Positions 1 to 6,134 of a stretch of DNA of 15,269 nucleotides are shown piece after piece. Both the position numbers and the translations under genes were made by a program. How positions within the stretch are numbered: position 1 is the first letter of the stretch; each line of letters begins with the position of its first letter. The stretch is from Microcaldota archaeon (GTDB lineage: Archaea; Micrarchaeota; Micrarchaeia; Anstonellales; Bilamarchaeaceae). The notes under the pieces are model-generated. The model did no database searches. It was not told where the DNA came from and worked only from the letters and a program-made list of their open reading frames with translations. The stretch is from the NCBI GenBank assembly GCA_013425425.1, contig JACCLJ010000037.1:1-15269 (forward strand). Reading direction: 5' to 3'.

Positions 1-129
1 AGCATAAAGTTCCAGAGGAAGGACATAAAGAAGGGCGAGAAGATAGAATTCGTCTATCCCGCTTCAACCGAGCCCGCTTCGGTCACTGTTGAGATTGAGA
101 AGGGAAACCCAAAGACATTTGAGGTGTAG
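1..129 (+). CDS. C-terminal fragment of an unknown protein
   Basis: An open frame enters at base 1 and ends at a TAG at 127-129, giving 42 residues that begin SIKFQRKD and end NPKTFEV. It is lysine- and glutamate-rich, with an alternating pattern (KIEFVYPA, ASVTVEIEKG) that suggests beta strands. The start lies outside the window and the family cannot be named. Its last 47 bases overlap the 3' end of the minus-strand gene that follows. Codon use (AAG, GAG, GGC) matches the other plus-strand genes. Confidence is moderate because only the tail is visible. Confidence 0.55.
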   Translation, partial: SIKFQRKDIKKGEKIEFVYPASTEPASVTVEIEKGNPKTFEV

Positions 130-1336
130 TGCCTTTTTTCCTGATTTCATCCTCTGCCTGCCTGAACCGTTCTACCGCCACGTCAAAACGGTTCCTGTTT
201 ATCAATATGGCGGCTCCATCAAGATGCCTGGCTGCTTTCTGGCAATAGTCATCACTCTCCTTTTTCATCTCCTCGGCAGCATAAAGCGGATTCCTGACTC
301 TGAGCAGCAGCACGTAATCCTTTATCTGCCTCCTCGCTTCCTTCTTCCGTTTTGCCGTTTGTTTGTATTCCCCATCGGTTTTTCTGGCCCTGTATCCTAT
401 TGCAGACAGTATCTCCTTCATATCCTCAATTTTCCACAAAAGTTCCTCTGCGTCGTCCAGCTTCCTTACCCTGTAACCCGCCTCAGCAAGATTCTCTTTG
501 ATTTCCGCCAGCTCCTCAGGGTGTATTCTCTGGTGTTCCAGAAGTTTTTCCAATTTCCCGGAAAATTCCAAATCCCTTGCCCATAGGGCTTTCATCGGGA
601 ATCCCCTTTTTTCCTTTTCCAGATAGCGTATCCAGTTGGCCGTGTTTTCAAGAAGCCATTCGTCCCTCAATTTCCTGAGCGCGTATCCCCTGAGTTTTGA
701 GTATTCCTTCGTATGTACGACCTCGGTGTCCCTCCATGGCCCGAACATTTTTCTGAAGAGCACGTATTTTTCGAAAGCATCCGCCAGTTTTTGCCCGTTT
801 ATCCTTCCCTCATCTTTTATGGCATCCTGCAGATTCCGCACCGCCCATCTCAATTCATCCAATGAAAGCCTTTTCTTCTCTGCACGCAGCTTCCCGAGCG
901 ATTTGAGCGCTTCAGTCATTTTGCCTATTGCTTCTTCTATTGCCGGCCGGTCGTCCGGGTTGTTCCTCACCCTGAACACCTCGGTTCCGATGCTTTGCAG
1001 CGTCCTGTCATTTTTTTCGAGCTCGCCGATATACCACTCTTCAATATGTTTCGTCTGCCGTATGGACTTGTAGACATCAGTAGTCGAAACCGTTCTGGGG
1101 CCGTATCCGTTTCTCCTGAAATTGATCGTTACCGTGCCTCTATGCGGTTCATAGATTCCCATCGCTTCCATGCTTCTGGTGCCGATGCTATTTCCTTCCC
1201 GGTCGATGCCTTCCTCTTCCAAGCCACCGAACTGCGGTTTGATGGCTGCCCTTTTCCTGCGTCTCCACGTTTCCATGCCGCCGACTACCCTGCCGGGATG
1301 TTTTTTCCTTTCAGAATTTTGGAATTCAGCACACAT
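83..1336 (-). CDS. hypothetical charged, mostly helical protein (417 aa)
   Basis: I do not recognise a family. The protein is soluble-looking, with no signal peptide or membrane segment. It is rich in K, R and E and looks almost wholly helical from about residue 95 onward. The N-terminal 80 residues are basic and glycine-containing (WRRRKRAA). Two adjacent stretches resemble each other (AEAGYRVRKLDDAEE, about 288-302, and SAIGYRARKTDGE, about 315-327), suggesting a short internal duplication. The C-terminal helices (around FDVAVERFRQAEDE) are TPR-like in spacing. The ATG at 1336 was chosen because a TATA box (1360-1367) lies about 25 nt upstream, implying a leaderless transcript. The tail overlaps the first fragment by 47 bases, tail to tail. 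The long uninterrupted frame and the promoter support a real gene. Confidence 0.7.
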   Translation of the reverse strand: MCAEFQNSERKKHPGRVVGGMETWRRRKRAAIKPQFGGLEEEGIDREGNSIGTRSMEAMGIYEPHRGTVTINFRRNGYGPRTVSTTDVYKSIRQTKHIEEWYIGELEKNDRTLQSIGTEVFRVRNNPDDRPAIEEAIGKMTEALKSLGKLRAEKKRLSLDELRWAVRNLQDAIKDEGRINGQKLADAFEKYVLFRKMFGPWRDTEVVHTKEYSKLRGYALRKLRDEWLLENTANWIRYLEKEKRGFPMKALWARDLEFSGKLEKLLEHQRIHPEELAEIKENLAEAGYRVRKLDDAEELLWKIEDMKEILSAIGYRARKTDGEYKQTAKRKKEARRQIKDYVLLLRVRNPLYAAEEMKKESDDYCQKAARHLDGAAILINRNRFDVAVERFRQAEDEIRKKGTTPQMSLGFPSQSQQ

Positions 1337-1359
1337 AACATCATAAATGACGATAACTG

Positions 1360-1367
1360 TTTATAAA
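1360..1367. promoter_or_regulatory. palindromic TATA box shared by divergent genes
   Basis: TTTATAAA is its own reverse complement. It sits 24 nt upstream of the minus-strand ATG at 1336 and 33 nt upstream of the plus-strand ATG at 1400. No other TATA-like element lies at the right distance for the minus-strand gene. The single box plausibly serves both genes (inference). Confidence 0.6.
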
Positions 1368-1399
1368 TGCTTTTTATTCCTTCTATTATTATCTATATT

Positions 1400-2362
1400 A
1401 TGAAAGAAAGCGAGCAGCCCATCCTTCTCTACCGCGGGGAAACGTTCAACCCGAATTTCTACTATTTCTCAGGAATGGACGTAAGCAATTCCTTCCTGCT
1501 CCTGGAAGGCGGCGCAAAAAAGCTTCTCGTTTCGAAGCTGGAGGAAAACGCCGCGCGCGCCGTGATGAAGAAGGGCATAGTCGTTCTGGACGATTTCTAT
1601 CCTTATCTGAAAAAAGAGCTGAAAGCAAAGACGGTGCGCATAGACGGAGGGCGGCTTCCTGCCAGGATTTACGAACGGCTGGCGAAATTCTGCAGGCCAA
1701 AGGACGCCTCTGCTGATTTTTATGCGAAGCGGATGGTGAAAACCGCGGGCGAAATAGAAAAGATAAGAAGGGCCTGCGGCATGACAAAGAAAATCCTGGA
1801 TTCGCTCGAGTTGTCCAAAAACATGACCGAGAACGATGTGAAAAAGCAGCTCCTGATGAAAACGATAGGCGCGGGCCTTGAGCCTGCATTCGAGCCGATT
1901 GTGGCCGGAGGCAGGAATGCATCGGTGCCGCACCATGCCTGCACGGGCCGCAGGCTCGGCAATTTCGTTCTTGTGGATTACGGCGTCAAGGTTGAGAATT
2001 ACTGCGCGGACTTGACAAGGTGCTTCGCAATCGGCAGTGCGGCGAAGGAACTGCAACTATACGAAAAACTGCAGGGCATCTTCTGGAAGGTCGCGGACGG
2101 GATTCCGGACATGGAAAAAAGCGGGGAGGCCGGGAAACTCTACGAAAAGCTTACGAAATCCGCAGGGCTGCCGGCTCCCATCCACAGCATAGGCCACGGC
2201 ATCGGCCTTGACGTGCACGAGTTCCCGCGATTCGGAAAGAAATACGCCGACAGGATGAAGGGCGCGGCATTTACCATCGAGCCCGGCGCCTATCTTCGCG
2301 GCTACGGCGCACGCTTTGAAGAAACGGTTTATTTCGACGGCAAGAAGGTGAGGATACTGTGA
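1400..2362 (+). CDS. Xaa-Pro aminopeptidase/dipeptidase, M24 family
   Basis: This is a metallopeptidase that removes the N-terminal residue before proline, in the cytosol. Residues 1 to about 115 form a short creatinase-type N-domain and about 120-320 the pita-bread catalytic domain. The five expected metal ligands are visible: D193 (VLVDYG), D204 (CADLTR), H266 (SIGHGIGLDVHEF), E294 (FTIEPG) and E308 (ARFEETVYF). The substrate-binding His in SVPHHAC is also present. At 320 residues it is slightly short for PepQ/PepP proteins. The frame stays open upstream to 1367, but ATG 1400 (MKESEQPILL) fits the TATA box at 1360-1367 and removes a hydrophobic leader unlike the family. Its TGA overlaps the GTG of the next gene by 4 nt, so the two are probably co-translated. 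The family is sure; the exact substrate is not. Confidence 0.9.
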   Translation: MKESEQPILLYRGETFNPNFYYFSGMDVSNSFLLLEGGAKKLLVSKLEENAARAVMKKGIVVLDDFYPYLKKELKAKTVRIDGGRLPARIYERLAKFCRPKDASADFYAKRMVKTAGEIEKIRRACGMTKKILDSLELSKNMTENDVKKQLLMKTIGAGLEPAFEPIVAGGRNASVPHHACTGRRLGNFVLVDYGVKVENYCADLTRCFAIGSAAKELQLYEKLQGIFWKVADGIPDMEKSGEAGKLYEKLTKSAGLPAPIHSIGHGIGLDVHEFPRFGKKYADRMKGAAFTIEPGAYLRGYGARFEETVYFDGKKVRIL

Positions 2363-2961
2363 AACGGCCCGAAATGACATACGCATTATGCCTTGCGGCG
2401 ATATTCATCTTCTGCGCATCGCTTTTCATACCTCCTTTCATTTCGTTTTCGGACGAGGAGGCGGGCGCGAAGCTTTACAGCCTGTTCTCCCCCCTCTGCC
2501 ACCAGAAGCTCTCGCGCTCCTCATGCATCTTCCGCGATTCGCTCGGCTACTACATAAACGACTGCACGCCGCAGGACGGAATGTTCGTTCCGAATGACGC
2601 GGGGCAGATTTCCGCGATGCGTAATGGCGACCTAGGCTATAAATTTCCGGTATGCACACGGGACCTTGGAATCTATTTTGCGCTTCTTCTGGGCATGGCA
2701 GCGTATCCGCTGGTGCGCAAGATAGATGACGAAAACGTTCCGCCTGCGATATACCTGGTGATCGCGTTAATCCCCATCGGCCTTGACGGCGGGGTGCAGT
2801 TTGCATCTGATTTGGGCATCCTGCCCTTTGTTTACGAAAGCAGCAACCTAAGCCGCCTCGTTACCGGCGCGATAGGAGGCTTTGCGGCTGCATTTTATCT
2901 GATTCCGCTGCTGATGAATATATTTTCGGAGTCACGCCCTTCAAAACCTAAAACTCGCTGA
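2359..2961 (+). CDS. DUF2085 membrane protein
   Basis: This is a 200-residue integral membrane protein with about four hydrophobic segments (8-28, 103-118, 130-148, 166-188). It carries the DUF2085 signatures: LCHQKLSRSS (C47, H48, R53), FPVCTRDLGIY (C99, R101) and the GLDGG turn near 141. The conserved Cys and His suggest a metal or redox site at the membrane face, but the family has no firm function. Between the two Cys motifs there is an extra segment with two more cysteines (C56, C69). The GTG start overlaps the M24 peptidase stop (GTGA), indicating one operon. Its stop overlaps the end of the minus-strand endonuclease gene by 14 nt. Confidence 0.82.
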   Translation: MKRPEMTYALCLAAIFIFCASLFIPPFISFSDEEAGAKLYSLFSPLCHQKLSRSSCIFRDSLGYYINDCTPQDGMFVPNDAGQISAMRNGDLGYKFPVCTRDLGIYFALLLGMAAYPLVRKIDDENVPPAIYLVIALIPIGLDGGVQFASDLGILPFVYESSNLSRLVTGAIGGFAAAFYLIPLLMNIFSESRPSKPKTR

Positions 2962-4186
2962 GGTTTTTCTGCTTCCTTTCCACGGCCTCCTTCTTCCCTT
3001 TTTCGTCAAGGACAAGCTCGCCGAAAACTCCGTCGTAGCCGGGCAGCCAGCCGACCTCCTCTTTTTTCACCCTTATTATCCCCTCCGCTATTTCCGGCGT
3101 AGCTGCCAGCCGTATCTGGTCCTCATACGCCTCGAAAACAGCGAATTCATTTCCGAAATATCTTATCAGTTTCGAATACGCTTCAACCACGTCGCCCGTC
3201 TGCTCGCCCTTCCCGAGTACCTTGGATATGACCGTATTTAGCGGAACAATATGCTGGAAAGGGACGGCATTCTCAGGCCTGAATCCTTCCTTCCTGTCCG
3301 CAAGCTCCGCGACGCGATGGAGCACACCAACCGTTATCTTCTTCCTGCACACCGGGCAGATATCATTATGCTTCAGTGCTTCCCAGGGGCTCCACCTTAT
3401 TTTGCAGTTCCTGTGGCCGTCGTAGTGGTATTTTCCCTCCTCCGGATAGAATTCGTAAGTCTTGACGAAGCCCTTTCTCGTTTTTATCGCATCCGTTATG
3501 GCTTTGTAGCCGGGCGTTTCGAGCTCGAATACGTTCGCCTCTCGGCCGAGCTTTTCCGGGCTGTGCGCATCGCTATTTGATATGAGCGAATACCTGTCGA
3601 GCGAGCTCACCATCCAGTTCATCGCAGGATCGCTCGAGAGCCCCGTTTCCAGCGCGTAAATCCTGCCGGCCTTGTCCTCAAACGCCTCCTCGACGCTGTT
3701 AACGCCCGATTTCGAGCCGAATATGCTGAACCAGGGAGTCCATGCGTGCGCAGGGATTATCATAATGCTTTCCGATATGCCCGTCAGCTCCTCAACAAGC
3801 GCTGCGGATGAAAGCGAAAGCATCGGCCTTCCGTCCTCCCTGAGATTCCCGTATTTCGCAAGCCTGTCATTTATCTGCGCTGCGGTTTCGAAAGAAGGCG
3901 CAAGCAGGACGTGGTGCATCTTTTTCGTTTTCCCGTTCAATTCGTATATGACGCTGACTTCCGTTGAAAGGATGAAGCGTACGCCATTGTAGGGAAAAAG
4001 GCCGTTTTTCTCCTCCTTAAGATATGCCCTGAGTTCGTTGAAATAAATCGGGTGCGTGAAGTCGCCAGTGGCAACGACATCTATGCCCTTGATTTTCGCG
4101 CCGTCCGAAAGCCCCACGATGTCGCACCTGCTGCTGGTCGCTCTCGCGTACTTGCTGTGCACATGAAGGTCAGCTACGATTCGCAT
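2948..4186 (-). CDS. endonuclease Q (PHP-domain DNA repair nuclease)
   Basis: EndoQ nicks DNA 5' of deaminated bases (uracil, hypoxanthine, xanthine) and abasic sites. The protein is 412 residues, usual for the family. PHP-domain metal motifs are in order: DLHVH (6-10), GDFTH (41-45), STEVS with E76, HH (91-92), PAHAW with H147, and SDAH (205-208). A zinc-binding segment follows, with GHRNC (C261) and CPVC (C277, C280) plus a nearby His. A helical C-terminal domain from about 300 contains the VPLNTVISKVLGKG segment. The ATG at 4186 has AGAGGT 11 nt upstream and TTTAAA at 4209-4214. It is convergent to the DUF2085 gene. The family is recognised by motif order and length; no base-specificity residue was checked. 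Confidence 0.9.
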   Translation of the reverse strand: MRIVADLHVHSKYARATSSRCDIVGLSDGAKIKGIDVVATGDFTHPIYFNELRAYLKEEKNGLFPYNGVRFILSTEVSVIYELNGKTKKMHHVLLAPSFETAAQINDRLAKYGNLREDGRPMLSLSSAALVEELTGISESIMIIPAHAWTPWFSIFGSKSGVNSVEEAFEDKAGRIYALETGLSSDPAMNWMVSSLDRYSLISNSDAHSPEKLGREANVFELETPGYKAITDAIKTRKGFVKTYEFYPEEGKYHYDGHRNCKIRWSPWEALKHNDICPVCRKKITVGVLHRVAELADRKEGFRPENAVPFQHIVPLNTVISKVLGKGEQTGDVVEAYSKLIRYFGNEFAVFEAYEDQIRLAATPEIAEGIIRVKKEEVGWLPGYDGVFGELVLDEKGKKEAVERKQKNLSEF

Positions 4187-4241
4187 GTAAGAAATTTACC
4201 TCTAGGGGTTTAAAGTGTTTTCGCAACAAATTCGAAATCAT

Positions 4242-4262
4242 AAAAACTCTGAAAATAAAAAA
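4242..4262 (-). terminator. T-rich terminator of the acidic microprotein gene
   Basis: On the minus strand, starting 22 nt past the microprotein stop, there are two T-runs, TTTTTTATTTTC and then GTTTTTATG. No stable hairpin precedes them. Archaeal transcription ends at such oligo-T runs. Confidence 0.5.
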
Positions 4263-4283
4263 TTCGGAAAGAGCTAGAAAGAA

Positions 4284-4370
4284 CTACCCCTCCTCTTCCT
4301 CTTCCCACTCCTCTTCATCGAAGTCGTCCTCTTCCCAGTCTTCCTCTTCTTCAGCCCTGAAGAACTCCAT
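4284..4370 (-). CDS. 28-residue very acidic microprotein
   Basis: ATG at 4370 to TAG at 4284-4286 encodes a peptide beginning MEFFRAEEEE and ending EEEEEG. Of 28 residues, 19 are Asp or Glu, with two Trp and three Phe spaced among them. A strong ribosome binding site, GAGGTGA, sits 7 nt before the ATG. A TATA-like TTTTTAATT (about 4419-4427) lies where a start site near 4398 would be expected, and a T-rich terminator follows. The gene thus has promoter, ribosome binding site and terminator of its own. No family is recognised. Acid- and aromatic-rich tails of this sort bind basic proteins such as ribosomal proteins or histones in other systems, but that role is only a guess here. The alternative is a chance ORF in a low-complexity stretch; the complete set of signals argues against it. 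Confidence 0.65.
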   Translation of the reverse strand: MEFFRAEEEEDWEEDDFDEEEWEEEEEG

Positions 4371-4467
4371 CTCTCATTCACCTCAAACCGAATTGTGTTG
4401 GTATTTTACAGAAGCAATTAAAAACCTTTGTCCGCGCGTTTCCGCGCCAGCGGCGGATTTTGGGAAG

Positions 4468-4478
4468 CTTTTATAATT
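4468..4478 (+). promoter_or_regulatory. TATA box of the DUF475 gene
   Basis: CTTTTATAATT lies about 25 nt upstream of the ATG at 4499, implying transcription starts at or next to the start codon (leaderless). It rules out the upstream in-frame start at 4460, which would lie before the promoter. Confidence 0.6.
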
Positions 4479-4498
4479 TTGAACGCATTATCCACTCC

Positions 4499-5437
4499 AT
4501 GGAAATGCTGGGGATGATACTCACAATACTCGGCCTTGCGCTTTTCGAATCCATAACCAGCATAGACAATGCCATAATCAATGCCGAAGTCCTTTCGAAA
4601 ATGTCCCAGCGCGCCCGCAAATGGTTCCTGCTGTGGGGGCTGCTCATAGCGGTTTTCCTGGTGCGCGGCCTGCTGCCCGGCATGATACTCTGGGCTGCAA
4701 ATCCGTCGCTTGGGTTCGATGGCGTCATAACCGCGACATTCAGCAGCGACCCGATGGTCATCGAGGCTATGGAGCAGACCGGCCCGGTGCTTCTCATCGC
4801 AGGCGGAATATTCATGATATTCCTCTTCTTCCACTGGCTTTTCCTCGAGCCGAAATATTACGGCCTAGTGGGCGAAAAATTCATCGCCTCGCAGGGCGTC
4901 TGGTTTTTCGCGGTCGTTTCCATACTCCTCACAGTAATCACATGGTACGCAATCGATTACAATTCAGCCATGGCATTCGGCGCGGTCGTCGGCTCGACCG
5001 CCTTCTTCATAGTGCACGGCTTCAAGCAGAATGCGGAGCTTCATGAAAAAGAGCTGCTTGGCACGGGCGGTTCGGGCCTCAGCGACCTGAGCAAACTTCT
5101 CTATCTAGAAGTGATAGACGCCACGTTTTCAATAGATGGCGTAGTAGGCGCCTTCGCATTCACCATGGCCATACCGCTCATACTCGTCGGCAACGGCATA
5201 GGCGCCTTTGTCGTAAGGGAATTCACCATAAGGAACATAGAAAACGTGAAAAAATACGTCTATCTCAAAAACGGCGCAATGTATTCGATACTCTTCCTGG
5301 GAGCGATAATGATACTGGACAGCTTCGGCCATGAAATCCCGTCGTGGATTTCGCCCGTGATAACATTCGCAATCGTCGGCTACTTCTTCTGGAAGTCAAA
5401 GGAGCACATAAAGAACGGTTCAGGCAAGCCGGAATAG
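4499..5437 (+). CDS. DUF475 / TerC-superfamily membrane protein
   Basis: This 312-residue polytopic membrane protein has about nine hydrophobic segments. The TerC-type acidic signature occurs twice: FESITSIDNAI (E18, D23, N24) and LEVIDATFSIDGVVGAF (E204, D207, D213). That is the two-fold inverted repeat expected of this superfamily. Other DUF475 marks are VRGLLPGMILW, PLILVGNGIGAFVVREFT and VKKYVYLKNGAMYSILFLG. TerC relatives are linked to metal-ion export (for example manganese) and tellurite resistance; the DUF475 branch has no firm substrate. ATG 4499 was chosen over 4460 from the TATA position; ATG 4505 is also possible. It stands alone, convergent to the small zinc-ribbon gene with a 10-nt gap. 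Confidence 0.87.
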   Translation: MEMLGMILTILGLALFESITSIDNAIINAEVLSKMSQRARKWFLLWGLLIAVFLVRGLLPGMILWAANPSLGFDGVITATFSSDPMVIEAMEQTGPVLLIAGGIFMIFLFFHWLFLEPKYYGLVGEKFIASQGVWFFAVVSILLTVITWYAIDYNSAMAFGAVVGSTAFFIVHGFKQNAELHEKELLGTGGSGLSDLSKLLYLEVIDATFSIDGVVGAFAFTMAIPLILVGNGIGAFVVREFTIRNIENVKKYVYLKNGAMYSILFLGAIMILDSFGHEIPSWISPVITFAIVGYFFWKSKEHIKNGSGKPE

Positions 5438-5447
5438 CGCTGCAAAC

Positions 5448-5564
5448 CTATACTTCGCAGCCGCCCCATCCGCAACTCGGGCAGACCATGCAGCCTTCCT
5501 GGAAAACAAGAGCAGATTCGCAAAGCGGACACATCCCGTTTTTTATTTTTTCTTCATCGCTCAT
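5448..5564 (-). CDS. 38-residue zinc-ribbon protein
   Basis: ATG 5564 to TAG 5448-5450 encodes a small protein with two CxxC knuckles, MCPLC (C12, C15) and MVCPSCGW (C28, C31), and two further Cys (C25, C36). The segment LVFQEGCMVCPSCGWGGC closely resembles the C-terminal zinc/redox tail of adenosylcobalamin-dependent ribonucleotide reductase (NrdJ), here as a free-standing gene. A TATA box (5595-5603) and AGGGTG just before the ATG support expression. Its role is unknown: it may be a detached tail domain, or an RNA- or protein-binding rubredoxin-like ribbon. The cysteine spacing makes a chance ORF unlikely. Confidence 0.75.
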   Translation of the reverse strand: MSDEEKIKNGMCPLCESALVFQEGCMVCPSCGWGGCEV

Positions 5565-5594
5565 GGTCACACCCTGAGTTATCTTGTATTATTG

Positions 5595-5603
5595 TTTTAA
5601 AAA
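5595..5603 (-). promoter_or_regulatory. TATA box of the zinc-ribbon gene
   Basis: Minus-strand TTTTTAAAA lies about 31-39 nt upstream of the ATG at 5564, leaving a very short leader that holds AGGGTG. Just upstream, AGAGAT and ATCTC form a small T-looped inverted repeat. Confidence 0.5.
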
Positions 5604-5641
5604 GAGATTTTTTTATCTCGGAAATTTTTCTCCACAAAGGT

Positions 5642-5862
5642 TGACAAACTGCACTCTAAAAATATGCCAAGGGCATGAAACTTCGTTTCATGTTTGTCAT
5701 TTTACTTCGTAAAATGCCAAGGTTGTGAAGTGCGCTTCACGTTGTTGAAATTTCATTTCAACAGTTGAGAAGCCCGCTTCTCAACATTGGCAATTTTTCT
5801 CTGAAAAAATATGCCAAGTAGAAAACTTCGTTTTCTTTTAGCATTTTTGTGAACAAAAATGC
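5642..5862. repeat. array of eight hairpins separated by copies of the tRNA 3' end
   Basis: No gene lies here. Eight perfect or near-perfect hairpins follow one another (plus-strand coordinates): 5674-5692, 5698-5716, 5725-5740, 5744-5762, 5764-5785, 5787-5817, 5820-5836 and 5841-5862. Stems are 6-9 bp, except about 13 bp with one bulge at 5787-5817. Stem sequences differ, but three share the loop CTTCG. An outer repeat TGACAAAC (5642-5649) / GTTTGTCA (5692-5699) encloses the first and competes with the second. The word ATGCCAAGG recurs at 5664-5672 and 5714-5722, and as ATGCCAAG at 5811-5818. Its fourth copy, 5859-5867, is the 3' end of the adjacent tRNA. The last hairpin abuts the tRNA 3' end and could act in termination or trailer processing. 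Confidence 0.8.
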
Positions 5863-5895
5863 CAAGGGGGGAAGTTGAATCCCCGACCTCTCGAT

Positions 5896-5922
5896 TTTGA
5901 GCGGAGGATGCGATCCTTCCGC
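5896..5922 (-). other. tRNA anticodon-loop intron B (27 nt), back to back with intron A
   Basis: The same TGAG pairs perfectly with CTCA at the end of this short intron. Bulges are AAG and AAA, and the inner stem is CGG-A-AGGAT with ATCCT-CCG. Cutting AA^G and AA^A removes exactly 27 nt and leaves TGAG-AAA-TCGAG, which is the 3' half of intron A's motif. Confidence 0.72.
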
Positions 5923-5979
5923 TTCTCAGTGCCTGTGATATCATAGGCCGAAGCCTCAAAACTCACAGGATTGGTTACC
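5923..5979 (-). other. tRNA anticodon-loop intron A (57 nt, canonical 37/38 site)
   Basis: Anticodon-loop bases CTCA (32-35) pair with TGAG near the end of this intron, with 5' bulge TAG cut after A37. The 3' bulge becomes AAA next to the anticodon stem TCGAG only after intron B is removed. Inside, CCTGTGA pairs with TCACAGG, and AGGC-TTCG-GCCT forms a tetraloop hairpin. An alternative pairing of CCTATGA with the anticodon region TCATAGG would mask the anticodon. Confidence 0.75.
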
Positions 5980-6002
5980 TATGAGTCGAGCACTCTAACC
6001 AG

Positions 6003-6046
6003 TTGCCCGCCACCAGCGTGCAAATTTTGAACGCCGGTTCAAAGCT
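6003..6046 (-). other. tRNA D-loop intron (44 nt, BHB)
   Basis: The D-stem strand GCTC pairs with intron GGGC (one G-U). This gives a 4-bp helix flanked by 3-nt bulges AGA and AAC. Cutting after the second base of each bulge joins ..GCTCAG to CTGGTTA.., a textbook D-loop, which fixes the junction at about positions 15/16. The exon-side helix is weak (2 bp), so this is a relaxed half-type motif. Inside, TTTGAAC-CGGC-GTTCAAA can form a hairpin. Confidence 0.82.
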
Positions 6047-6090
6047 CTGAGCTACCTTGGCGATTAAGGGTAATGATTTGTTTTCAAAGG

Positions 6091-6100
6091 TTTTTAAAAC
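6091..6100. promoter_or_regulatory. TATA box shared by the tRNA and the Yip1 gene
   Basis: TTTTTAAAAC reads as a TATA element on both strands. It is 30-39 nt upstream of the tRNA 5' end (6061, minus strand) and 35-44 nt upstream of the Yip1-type ATG (6135, plus strand). Confidence 0.55.
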
Positions 6101-6134
6101 GAACGCGCCGAATCTCCTGCAGGGTGAAATCGTT

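Larger units (their letters stand above)
5860..6061 (-). tRNA. tRNA(CAU), elongator Met (or Ile2), with three introns
   Basis: The precursor is 202 nt and the spliced tRNA 74 nt. The acceptor GCCAAGG pairs with CCTTGGC, followed by discriminator A; CCA is not encoded. After removal of 44, 57 and 27 nt the parts are normal: TA, D-arm GCTC-AGCTGGTTA-GAGT, anticodon arm CTCGA-CTCATAA-TCGAG, variable AGGTC, T-arm GGGGA-TTCAACT-TCCCC. The anticodon is CAU. The anticodon stem lacks the three G-C pairs of an initiator, so it is elongator Met or the Ile2 tRNA whose C34 is modified; I favour Met. Exons are 6061-6047, 6002-5980 and 5895-5860. A TATA box at 6091-6100 is at the right distance. Introns outside the canonical site imply a splicing endonuclease with broad specificity, as in ARMAN/Micrarchaeota and Thermoproteales. 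Confidence 0.93.

Noticed and set aside
89..1366. Plus-strand frames opposite the 417-residue orphan gene
   Set aside because: They are short, overlap each other, are Ser/Phe/Cys-rich as in antisense reads, and lack promoter-spaced starts. Since the orphan has no known family, some doubt remains.
4418..4834. 138-residue minus-strand frame opposite the DUF475 gene
   Set aside because: It has no promoter or ribosome binding site, and its composition mirrors the codons of the well-recognised DUF475 protein on the other strand.
5642..5862. Hairpin array as a CRISPR
   Set aside because: The repeated word is only 8-9 nt, spacing is irregular, the intervening parts are self-complementary, and no cas gene is near.
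5896..5979. One single 84-nt anticodon intron
   Set aside because: The bases next to the 3' cut (CTCA) cannot pair with the anticodon-loop CTCA, so no direct 4-bp BHB helix exists. The two-step model gives perfect helices.
6057..6134. Upstream TTG start for the Yip1-type protein
   Set aside because: It lies inside the tRNA gene and before the TATA box; ATG 6135 has a good ribosome binding site.
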